NCBI GenBank assembly: GCA_000961805.1
Contig: LADV01000144.1
Span: 1-5,444 of the forward strand
Direction: 5' to 3'
Length of the DNA stretch: 5,444 bases
Source: Peptococcaceae bacterium BRH_c23
GTDB lineage: Bacteria > Bacillota_B > Desulfitobacteriia > Desulfitobacteriales > Desulfitobacteriaceae
Positions within the stretch are counted from its first letter, which is position 1. The number at the start of each line of letters is the position of its first letter. Below, piece by piece: positions 1 to 4,847 of the stretch. Made by a program: the position numbers and the translations under genes. The notes under the pieces are model-generated. The model did not search any database. It was not told the origin of the DNA and saw only the letters and a program-made list of their open reading frames with translations.

Positions 1-107
1 GCCAAGACGATAAGCGGACGAGCTTATCGCCACACTGCAACCCATTACGCATACTCCTGCAGTGTGGATTGGCAAGGCACCGTGATGGCGAGAAGGGACC
101 TTCCAGA
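1..107 (+). other. Possible 3' fragment of the structured repeat (third copy)
   Basis: The plus strand folds into a closing stem (gccaa at 1-5 with ttggc at 70-74) around two hairpins. One is an eight-base stem (cgataagc with gcttatcg, about 8-29) and the other a nine-base stem (cacactgca with tgcagtgtg). It is followed by a stretch with ccgtgat, then agaagg, then acct. The complete repeat has the same order of short words (ccgtgat, agaagg, acct) at 3074-3095, also just after a hairpin. The match is short and gapped, so shared ancestry is only a suggestion. It competes with the minus-strand reading frame in the same place. Confidence 0.25.
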
Positions 108-142
108 AAGTTATACCTTCCGCTGATAGAACAAAATGCCAC
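1..142 (-). CDS. Partial hypothetical protein, 5' end only (cut by window edge)
   Basis: An open frame starts at GTG (142-140) and stays open for 47 codons to the window edge. The start is supported by a nine-base match to the consensus ribosome binding site (GGAGGTGAT on the minus strand, 154-146), with seven bases between GGAGG and GTG. The visible peptide begins VAFCSISGRYNFLEG and has four cysteines, at residues 4, 22, 28 and 37. I recognise no family. It lies 237 bases downstream of hutP on the same strand, behind a strong terminator, so it could be a gene whose expression depends on read-through. Against it, the plus strand here folds well and resembles the 3' part of the structured repeat at 2842-3134, so the open frame may be accidental. 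The product is unknown. Confidence 0.4.
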   Translation of the reverse strand, partial: MAFCSISGRYNFLEGPFSPSRCLANPHCRSMRNGLQCGDKLVRLSSW

Positions 143-145
143 CGC

Positions 146-154
146 ATCACCTCC
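146..154 (-). promoter_or_regulatory. Very strong ribosome binding site
   Basis: Minus strand GGAGGTGAT is nine consecutive bases complementary to the 3' end of 16S rRNA, seven bases ahead of a GTG codon. Such a long match is uncommon by chance and is the main reason to accept the frame cut by the left edge. Confidence 0.5.
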
Positions 155-164
155 CTTAATTAAG

Positions 165-215
165 ATAAAGAAAAAGACAAAGAGAGCCCTTAATTTTAAT
201 AATTAAGGGCTCTCT
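165..215 (-). terminator. Intrinsic terminator downstream of hutP
   Basis: A perfect 15-base-pair stem (181-195 with 201-215) has a five-base loop. On the minus strand it is followed by a T-rich tract (tttgtctttttcttt, 180-166). The plus-strand side has no T tract, so it mainly stops minus-strand transcripts coming from hutP. It sits just before the ribosome binding site of the next minus-strand frame, so it could act as a switch rather than a simple end point. Confidence 0.85.
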
Positions 216-290
216 AAAACACACTTTTCCGCTCCAAATCACTAATCGATTTGGTGCCCGGTTATGAAATTGTACGCTTCTAAAAGTTTT

Positions 291-341
291 CTATATCACT
301 TTGACACTTTAGTACTCTCTTACTCTAAACACTTTGTACTA
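291..341 (-). promoter_or_regulatory. Periodic NAG triplets, candidate HutP RNA-binding region
   Basis: On the minus strand (the hutP transcript sense) three triplets TAG, AAG, TAG occur at 341-339, 334-332 and 327-325, with exactly four bases between them. This is the spacing reported for HutP recognition of NAG triplets in the Bacillus subtilis hut terminator region. It is followed by GAG, GAG, AAG, AAG, TAG at 325-323, 317-315, 309-307, 301-299 and 293-291, with an exact period of eight. The array lies between the hutP stop and the terminator at 181-215. Binding is inferred from the pattern only. Confidence 0.45.
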
Positions 342-379
342 AATCCCACAATCATTTGCCACTATTAAGCTTACTCTAA

Positions 380-820
380 TCAAAGATGCATAACTCCCAA
401 TCCTACACGAGCGTGCTCTAAGAGGGGATGAAGGGAAGAACGACCATAAATTGCTACCGCCAGCCATTCAGAATCCGTCACTAAACCAACTTTTAAAGCA
501 AAACTGGCATTGCTGTTGGTATGAATAAAAATACTGTTACTAGCTTCTAATGTTGCATGGATCAGTGCATGAATCTTCCGGTCTTCTTTTGGAATAACAC
601 CTGTGTTAAACGCGGTTGCCATTACTGAATTCGTGAGCTTTCCGGTATGTTGAAGATTCGCTACCGTTCCACCAATTTCCGTCACACCACAACGAAGGTT
701 AAACGATTCAACAAAGGATTTCTTAAGCTTTTCCTCTTCCTCTCTCGTCTCTGTCAACGCAAGAAGTATTGCTGACCGCTCTAAGGAAGGTCTCACTTTT
801 TCTGTTAAAGGAACTTTCAA
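380..820 (-). CDS. hutP: HutP family RNA-binding antiterminator
   Basis: HutP proteins are histidine- and metal-dependent RNA-binding antiterminators. In Bacillus subtilis HutP binds NAG triplets at a terminator ahead of hutH and lets transcription continue. This 146-residue product is close to the 148 residues of the B. subtilis protein. Its HALIHATLEA block (His84, His88) and the LEH of the C-terminal LEHARVGLGVMHL block (His136) match the metal-binding His73, His77 and His138 of the B. subtilis protein. LAVAIYG matches the IAVSLYG strand. I chose the TTG at 820-818 because GGGAGG (832-827) lies six bases upstream. The longer TTG start at 847 has no ribosome binding site and follows directly on a terminator. 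The gene has its own promoter and leader terminator. No hut genes are visible, so its regulon here is unknown. Confidence 0.88.
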   Translation of the reverse strand: MKVPLTEKVRPSLERSAILLALTETREEEEKLKKSFVESFNLRCGVTEIGGTVANLQHTGKLTNSVMATAFNTGVIPKEDRKIHALIHATLEASNSIFIHTNSNASFALKVGLVTDSEWLAVAIYGRSSLHPLLEHARVGLGVMHL

Positions 821-849
821 AGCATGCCTCCCTCTCCGTTTAGTCAATA

Positions 850-889
850 GAAAAAGCCGCCAGATTGTCTCTCAGACATCTTAGCGGCT
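850..889 (-). terminator. Leader terminator (possible attenuator) of hutP
   Basis: On the minus strand AGCCGC (889-884) pairs with GCGGCT (860-855). An inner stem of TGTCT with AGACA, extended by TCT with AGA across a bulge, completes the hairpin, and TTTTT (854-850) follows. The hutP ribosome binding site begins 18 bases further on. Because a strong promoter lies upstream at 955-927, this hairpin is inside the hutP 5' leader and may be an attenuator. It could also simply end read-through from murJ. A short competing stem (CGGC 898-895 with GCCG 888-885) would break the terminator stem. Confidence 0.7.
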
Positions 890-926
890 CCATTGCCGAA
901 TGTTTAATCACTAGGTGATATTCAAC

Positions 927-955
927 ATAGTACCTGATAAATTGCCCTTTGTCAA
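927..955 (-). promoter_or_regulatory. Sigma-A promoter for hutP
   Basis: Minus-strand TTGACA (955-950) and TACTAT (932-927) are separated by 17 bases. The -35 is a perfect consensus and the -10 matches four or five positions. Transcription would begin near 920 and run about 70 bases before the ribosome binding site, through the leader terminator. A small inverted repeat (ATCAC, CTA, GTGAT, about 918-906) lies just after the expected start and could be an operator or a leader hairpin. Confidence 0.75.
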
Positions 956-1040
956 CGCAAATAGAAGGCCCATCTGTTATAATACTGATTAATACATTAT
1001 ACATAAGTCATACATCAGTTCTTGGCTAGTTTACTGATTA

Positions 1041-2606
1041 TCATGCTCCCAGTTTTCGTCGTACCAAACCCATCGCCTGCTCAAACTCTTGCATCCTCAA
1101 AAACTTCGCCAGCACTGCAAAGACAATGGCCCCGATGGCCGATCCAGTTACTAATACCGTTAGAGATGCTATCGTACCAATACCAATCACCGAAGTTAGC
1201 CACTGCATCCATACCCAGATCACAACCGCCATCAGAAGCGAAGCTACTAAGGATTTCAGACTAGTCCCGAACATAGCCCAACCATCCATTTGACCTATCT
1301 TCTTGCGCAGAAGGTAAAACAAGAGAAGCATATTCACAAACGCAGCAATCGTTGTGGCAAAGGCTAAGCCCCCATGAGCCAGCGGACCAATCAATAAATA
1401 CATGGCTAAAATATTAACAGCCATTGCAATAATTCCTAAGATTACGGGTGTCCAAGTATCCTGAAGAGCATAAAAAGCCCGCGGCAGAATCTGAATCACC
1501 GCTTGTGAAGTTATTCCAATCGAAAAATAAAATAAAGGAATCGCCATCATTAAAGTATCATTCGCTGTAAACTGACCATGCTCAAACAAAACCCGAATCA
1601 AGGGAAAACGCAAAACGATCATGCCCACCGAAATCGGAAGGGTTATAAAAATTACCATACGAATGCCATTTGATAATGTCTGCCGAAAATCATCCCACTT
1701 TTTTAAAGCCGCTTGTTCCGTCAGCGTCGGAAAAGTCGCGACCGCAATAGCTAAAGCAAAGATCCCTACCGGCAACTGGAAAAGACGATAGGAATACCAG
1801 ACTGCCGTAATACTGCCCGGAAACATCATCGACCCAAAGTTATTATTGACCACCACCTGAATTTGGTTCAGAGAATAACTGAGAATAATAGGTACAGCCA
1901 AGGCCCCGATTAGGCGGACACCCGGATGCCGCCAGTCAATGATCGGATAATAACGGATTCCCACTTTCCGCAAAGCCGGAATTTGAACAGCAAAATTAGC
2001 GATCGCCCCAAAAACAACCCCAAAGGCAAAGCCAGAAATGCTGTCAGGCTTTGCCGGATTTGCCAGAATCGTCCCAAAAAAGATAACACTCGCATTGTAA
2101 AGCACGGTTCCCACTGCAGAGGGCCAAAAAATCTTATAAGAATTTAAAATCCCCATCGTCAATCCGCTTAAGGCCATAAATAAAGGCTGCAGCAAGAGAA
2201 TTCGAGTCAAGTGGGTGGCTAGAACCATGTTTTCAGGCTCAAATCCTGGAACCACCAGACGAATAAAGTGGGGGGTAAAAAAAAGCCCCACTAAAACAAA
2301 CACCCCAAGGGTAAGCAAGATCAAATTCACAACAGAGCTGGCAACCCGCCAACCCTCATCCTCATTACCTTTGGCAATATATTCAGAAAAGACAGGAATA
2401 AAGGCGGCACTCAAAACTCCGCCCACTAACAACCAATATAACAAATCAGGAAGAACAAACGCCGTATTATAAGCATCCGTTACTCCGCTCTGTCCATAAA
2501 AACCCGCCATCAAGGTTTCTCTTAAAAAACCTAAAATCCTAGAAATCAATTGAGCAGCCATTAAAAATCCTGCTGCTTTAACAAGCGTTCGGTTGGTTGA
2601 TGACAT
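1041..2606 (-). CDS. murJ: Lipid II flippase MurJ (MviN family)
   Basis: MurJ moves the peptidoglycan precursor lipid II across the cytoplasmic membrane. The 521-residue product has the usual family length and many hydrophobic segments, consistent with the 14-helix MOP fold. Near the N terminus the family pattern is clear: ISRILGFLRE at about 21-30, TDAYNTAFVLPDLLYWLL from 43, then VGGVLSAAFIPVFSEY. The frame is open for 72 codons further upstream, but that extension is encoded by the repeat and contains a likely promoter. ATG 2606-2604 is preferred because MurJ proteins begin close to this SRxLGFxRE block and a GAGG sequence (2620-2617) lies ten bases upstream. ATG 2669 and ATG 2630 are weaker alternatives. 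The gene follows spoIIP on the same strand, and no convincing terminator is seen before the hutP promoter. Confidence 0.93.
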   Translation of the reverse strand: MSSTNRTLVKAAGFLMAAQLISRILGFLRETLMAGFYGQSGVTDAYNTAFVLPDLLYWLLVGGVLSAAFIPVFSEYIAKGNEDEGWRVASSVVNLILLTLGVFVLVGLFFTPHFIRLVVPGFEPENMVLATHLTRILLLQPLFMALSGLTMGILNSYKIFWPSAVGTVLYNASVIFFGTILANPAKPDSISGFAFGVVFGAIANFAVQIPALRKVGIRYYPIIDWRHPGVRLIGALAVPIILSYSLNQIQVVVNNNFGSMMFPGSITAVWYSYRLFQLPVGIFALAIAVATFPTLTEQAALKKWDDFRQTLSNGIRMVIFITLPISVGMIVLRFPLIRVLFEHGQFTANDTLMMAIPLFYFSIGITSQAVIQILPRAFYALQDTWTPVILGIIAMAVNILAMYLLIGPLAHGGLAFATTIAAFVNMLLLFYLLRKKIGQMDGWAMFGTSLKSLVASLLMAVVIWVWMQWLTSVIGIGTIASLTVLVTGSAIGAIVFAVLAKFLRMQEFEQAMGLVRRKLGA

Positions 2607-2649
2607 ATCGAGTAAACCTCTTCTCCCCATCGCCTTATCTACCACCCGA

Positions 2650-2658
2650 ATTATAGCA
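2650..2658 (-). promoter_or_regulatory. Extended -10 promoter for murJ
   Basis: The minus strand reads TGCTATAAT, a perfect extended -10 motif, 44 bases upstream of the chosen murJ start. The -35 region is only T-rich (tttttt), which is acceptable for an extended -10 promoter. Its position inside the upstream extension of the murJ frame supports the shorter murJ start. Confidence 0.5.
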
Positions 2659-2697
2659 TTTTTCGCCATGCTAAAAAAGAGAAACCTAAATGAATTA

Positions 2698-2734
2698 GGG
2701 CTAAGACTTCCTCCCTTAACCACTCTGCCAAAAT
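2698..2734. repeat. Left direct repeat, copy of the spoIIP 3' end
   Basis: This 37-base stretch matches 3117-3155 in the same orientation, with one substitution and a two-base gap. The right copy contains the last codons and stop of spoIIP, so this left copy is a detached duplicate of that gene end. The two copies flank the composite repeat, and the left copy stops exactly where the REP-like hairpin begins. Confidence 0.85.
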
Positions 2735-2763
2735 GCAAGACAAGAACCGTCCCTGCACTTGCA
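2734..2763. repeat. REP-like hairpin, copy A
   Basis: A 30-base unit begins with tgcaag and ends with cttgca, its inverted complement, around a core containing caagaaccgtccc. A second unit at 5221-5250 is identical at 27 of 30 positions in the same orientation. The minus-strand core gggacggttcttg resembles short palindromic repeats common in Peptococcaceae genomes, from memory of the family. A further perfect eight-base stem with a three-base loop follows at 2773-2791. Confidence 0.7.
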
Positions 2764-2841
2764 TACCGTGCCTTTGCGTCAAAGACGCAAACAGTCTTCA
2801 AAGAGCTCTCGTCGTCCCCCACCCGGCGACCTCACAGGCCA

Positions 2842-3134
2842 GAGGAAGTTTCTTAGCTTAATGAGCATGTGAGAGGAATCGCGTCAATGAGCGCAGGCGA
2901 TAAGGCGTGAAGAAACTCAACGGGACTTGTCCATGGATGGACTGATGTCGCGGTGCCAAGGATGGCAAGGAGCGACGCACATGCAGAAAGCCCAGAGGTT
3001 TTGAGTTTTAGCCTTAGCGACAAGGGAATAGCGATGGAACACGATAGTCTCCTGTGGAGAGTATCGCCGAAGCCGTGATCCCAGAAGGAAGACCTACAGG
3101 CGTAGGATGTGCGAATGGGCTAAGAAACTTCCTC
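2842..3134 (+). ncRNA. Structured RNA-like repeat element, copy A (complete)
   Basis: This roughly 290-base noncoding element is closed by a perfect 16-base inverted repeat (2842-2857 with 3119-3134). Internal helices include 2891-2894 with 2904-2907, 2913-2920 with 3001-3008, 2947-2951 with 2972-2976, 2954-2957 with 2964-2967, 3042-3052 with 3056-3066, 3080-3083 with 3116-3119 (which overlaps the closing stem by one base) and 3093-3097 with 3102-3106. Its first 80 bases and the stretch 2979-3014 recur at 5323-5444. The helix 2913-2920/3001-3008 is kept there by two compensatory double changes, which argues for a conserved RNA fold. A G-U pair in the 2891-2894 stem and purine-rich joints favour the plus strand as the RNA. 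I see no clear promoter for it. Its size, repeat character and lack of a reading frame fit a HEARO/omega-RNA-like or other mobile structured RNA, but I cannot assign a family. Its 3' end overlaps the last codons of spoIIP. Confidence 0.6.
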
Positions 3135-3155
3135 CCTTAACCACTCAGCCAAAAT
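3117..3155. repeat. Right direct repeat, containing the spoIIP stop
   Basis: This 39-base stretch is the partner of 2698-2734. On the minus strand it encodes the last residues of SpoIIP (ILAEWLREEVS) and the TAG stop, so it is likely the original copy. It also supplies the 3' arm of the inverted repeat that closes the structured element. Confidence 0.85.
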
Positions 3156-4271
3156 CTCTGCCACAGCCTCAGCCGCTCCATTTGCCTCCTCCAACGTATT
3201 TAACTGACTCCCAAACTCCAATAACAACCCTCCGTCAGAAAGATGCTGGTTATACCGTGCATCCGTAGCATAACTAATATTGGGAGCAAAGAGTCCAGGA
3301 TACTTCTTTTCTCCCAAAGCCATGAGTTCTTTGGCTAACGCTTCATTCTTCTGCCAGTGCGGATTCATTTTGCCAATGACCACCATAACCCGGCTGGTCT
3401 TTTGCCCCTTTACAATAACCGTTGACTTAGAGAACCCACGAGGAAGCCCATCCCGATGAATGTCTATTAAAAACTCCAGCGAAGGATAATCTTTCGTCAT
3501 TTGGGTTGCTGTAACCACCGATTTGCTATACGCTTTCATAAAATCGACTGCATCATGTATTTGTGTCGAATGGACGGCTCCGACTCCATTCCGTTCAAGC
3601 GCTTTCTTCAAAGTTTCACCCACTGTCACTACATCTCCGTTTTCCCCCTGCAGTCGTTCCAGACCCCCATCCCCTGCATAGCTCTCACTATTATGTGTAT
3701 TATAAATTCCCACTTTCACTTCTTTTGCCCCAGGAATCAAAGTATCTTGGGGATCAGTATCCTCATTCCCTGTGGGTACTTGAGTAGCAATTGGCTCAAG
3801 AATGGGTCCTTCAAACTCCGGGTCATTAGGGTTGTATGCCCACCCCAACCATACTGGACCTTGTGGCGGATGGGAAAAATAGCCCAAAAAAAAGGTTCGC
3901 GGATCCGAGATATTGACACCGGTTAATAAGAACAGACTAACCGCTACTCCCTGATGCCTAGCCAAGTCTACACGAGCGCGTTCTGGTTGAGAATAACCTG
4001 GAGCTCCTTCCAATAAAATTGCTTCAAAAGGAAATGATTGTTGAGTCAGAAAATGAACAAATTGAAGAGAACTCCCGCTGCGCAGAGCATAAACTAAACC
4101 TAAAATAACCAAGAAACTCGCAAGCCCCAATAGAAACCCACGCATCCAAGCTTTAATCGTCCAAATATTAAATTGTTTTTTTTGCCGATGATAAAAATCT
4201 TCCCGTAACAAAGGACTTGTCCCCCTTCCTCTTATTGAAGAAGTATGAGGGACAAGTCCACTGTAGAACAT
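3120..4271 (-). CDS. spoIIP: Stage II sporulation protein P (SpoIIP), cell wall hydrolase
   Basis: SpoIIP is a membrane-anchored amidase/endopeptidase. It works with SpoIID to thin septal peptidoglycan and drive engulfment during sporulation, and in known species it is made in the mother cell. The 383-residue frame has one membrane segment at about 44-63, a variable linker, and the C-terminal SpoIIP domain. That domain contains THNSESY (192-198), IDIHRD (269-274), IGKMNPH (299-305), YPGL (324-327), YNQHLS (340-345) and LLLEFGSQLNT (349-359). The His, Asp and Glu residues in these blocks fit the family's metal site. The start is uncertain. ATG 4271 has no ribosome binding site and is followed by an 11-base inverted repeat. 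TTG 4211-4209 has GGAAGGGGG nine bases upstream and would give 363 residues. The last codons lie in the duplicated repeat arm, but the protein appears intact. Confidence 0.92.
   Translation of the reverse strand: MFYSGLVPHTSSIRGRGTSPLLREDFYHRQKKQFNIWTIKAWMRGFLLGLASFLVILGLVYALRSGSSLQFVHFLTQQSFPFEAILLEGAPGYSQPERARVDLARHQGVAVSLFLLTGVNISDPRTFFLGYFSHPPQGPVWLGWAYNPNDPEFEGPILEPIATQVPTGNEDTDPQDTLIPGAKEVKVGIYNTHNSESYAGDGGLERLQGENGDVVTVGETLKKALERNGVGAVHSTQIHDAVDFMKAYSKSVVTATQMTKDYPSLEFLIDIHRDGLPRGFSKSTVIVKGQKTSRVMVVIGKMNPHWQKNEALAKELMALGEKKYPGLFAPNISYATDARYNQHLSDGGLLLEFGSQLNTLEEANGAAEAVAEILAEWLREEVS
4213..4259. repeat. Inverted repeat across the spoIIP start region
   Basis: A perfect 11-base stem (ggacttgtccc, 4213-4223, with 4249-4259) encloses a 25-base loop. 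It lies inside the first 20 codons of the longest spoIIP frame. On the minus strand the purine-rich ribosome binding site for TTG 4211 falls in the loop and 3' arm, so folding could limit translation. No T tract follows, so it is not a typical terminator. It may be a small inserted palindrome. Confidence 0.6.
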
Positions 4272-4278
4272 AACAATT

Positions 4279-4314
4279 GCATTTTCATTGAAAAAGAATG
4301 GGAAAGGAAAATGC
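4279..4314. repeat. Short inverted repeat between holin-like gene and spoIIP
   Basis: Eight perfect bases (gcattttc, 4279-4286, with gaaaatgc, 4307-4314) flank a 20-base loop in the 52-base gap. Neither strand has a proper T tract after the stem, so a terminator is unlikely. It may be chance in AT-rich DNA. Confidence 0.3.
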
Positions 4315-4323
4315 TAAAGCACC

Positions 4324-4653
4324 CTAACGAAGGGTCGTTGGAACAAAGCTATCCACGATCCCAATGACGAGAGAAGCTAATAAAGCACCGATAATCGAGA
4401 CTGTCATGTACCCAGGAATAAGAAACTGACTAAAGTAAATTACCACTGCAGCAGTAAGAAACCCAATCGAGCCCCGTCCCCAGCGAGTAATTTTGTCTCC
4501 AAACACTTTTTCAATTCCGTAACCGACTATCGCTATCACCGCTGCAGCGACCAACGCTCCCATGAACCCATTCACACGAAGTCCGGGAACAATCCAACTT
4601 ACTAATAACAGAACCACTGCCGAAACAATAAACCTCACGATCGCTCCTAACAT
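4324..4653 (-). CDS. Small membrane protein, phage holin 4_2-like family
   Basis: The 109-residue product is almost entirely hydrophobic, with about four membrane segments. It starts MLGAIVRFIVSAVVLLLVSW and includes PGLRVNGFMGALVAAAVIAI, a short basic loop (KITRWGRGS) and a C-terminal segment ending DSFVPTTLR. The pattern of a PG(L/F)xVxGF motif after the first segment, and its near-repeat PGYMTVSIIGALLAS later, is typical of the phage_holin_4_2 (PF04020-like) family of unknown cellular role. The name does not imply a phage here. ATG 4653 is chosen because GGAGGG lies six bases upstream. An ATG six codons earlier would place that ribosome binding site inside the gene. It lies 52 bases upstream of spoIIP on the same strand and may be cotranscribed. 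Confidence 0.85.
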   Translation of the reverse strand: MLGAIVRFIVSAVVLLLVSWIVPGLRVNGFMGALVAAAVIAIVGYGIEKVFGDKITRWGRGSIGFLTAAVVIYFSQFLIPGYMTVSIIGALLASLVIGIVDSFVPTTLR

Positions 4654-4697
4654 TTTTGACCCTCCAATCATTTATTTAGCTTTATTGAGAAAGTGTT

Positions 4698-4726
4698 TTA
4701 ATAGATACAAGGTTTAGTTTATACAA
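4698..4726 (-). promoter_or_regulatory. Possible sigma-A promoter for the holin-like gene
   Basis: Minus-strand TTGTAT (4726-4721) and TATTAA (4703-4698) are 17 bases apart, each matching four of six consensus positions. The start codon lies about 45 bases downstream. The region is very AT-rich, so chance matches are likely. Confidence 0.4.
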
Positions 4727-4767
4727 TATCAGGCAATTTATTAATATCATTTATTTCCTATTATTCC

Positions 4768-4796
4768 TTGATAAATCTGCGCCTAGATGTTAAAAT
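4768..4796 (+). promoter_or_regulatory. Sigma-A promoter for rpsT
   Basis: TTGATA (4768-4773) and TAAAAT (4791-4796) are separated by exactly 17 bases, each one mismatch or so from consensus. Transcription would start near 4803, giving a leader of about 45 bases before the GTG start of rpsT. Confidence 0.75.
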
Positions 4797-4847
4797 GTAG
4801 TTTGTGTAACAATACAAGGAATAAATAACCAAAGGGGGTGACTATTA

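Noticed and set aside
140..156. 3' end of a 16S rRNA gene (atcacctcc on the plus strand)
   Set aside because: The sequence upstream has none of the conserved 16S tail. The match is explained by a ribosome binding site on the other strand.
291..341. TRAP-type binding site (NAG repeats)
   Set aside because: TRAP needs two or three bases between triplets. The spacing here is four or five, which fits HutP better. The array is also too irregular for a CRISPR array.
821..847. A longer HutP starting at TTG 847
   Set aside because: There is no ribosome binding site before it and it lies directly behind the leader terminator. GGGAGG is correctly placed for the TTG at 820. The ATG next to GGGAGG is out of frame.
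949..983. Plus-strand promoter (TTGTCA and TATAAT)
   Set aside because: The spacing is 23 bases, too long, and it would only drive antisense transcription into murJ.
2607..2822. A 72-residue N-terminal extension of MurJ, open upstream to 2822
   Set aside because: It is encoded by the REP-like hairpin and spacer, contains an extended -10 motif, has no membrane or MurJ pattern, and would make the protein longer than its family.
2842..3134. Group I or group II intron as identity of the structured element
   Set aside because: I see no group II domain V or GUGYG start and no group I core (P/Q/R/S) sequences. It also lies between genes rather than interrupting one.
3501..3926. Open frames on the plus strand opposite spoIIP, and similar ones opposite murJ
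   Set aside because: They lie wholly within well-supported genes, lack ribosome binding sites and show no recognisable domain.
4230..4271. Sporulation sigma-E promoter for spoIIP (CATACTTC as -10)
   Set aside because: The -10 resembles the consensus but no acceptable -35 occurs at the right distance, and it lies inside the longest frame.
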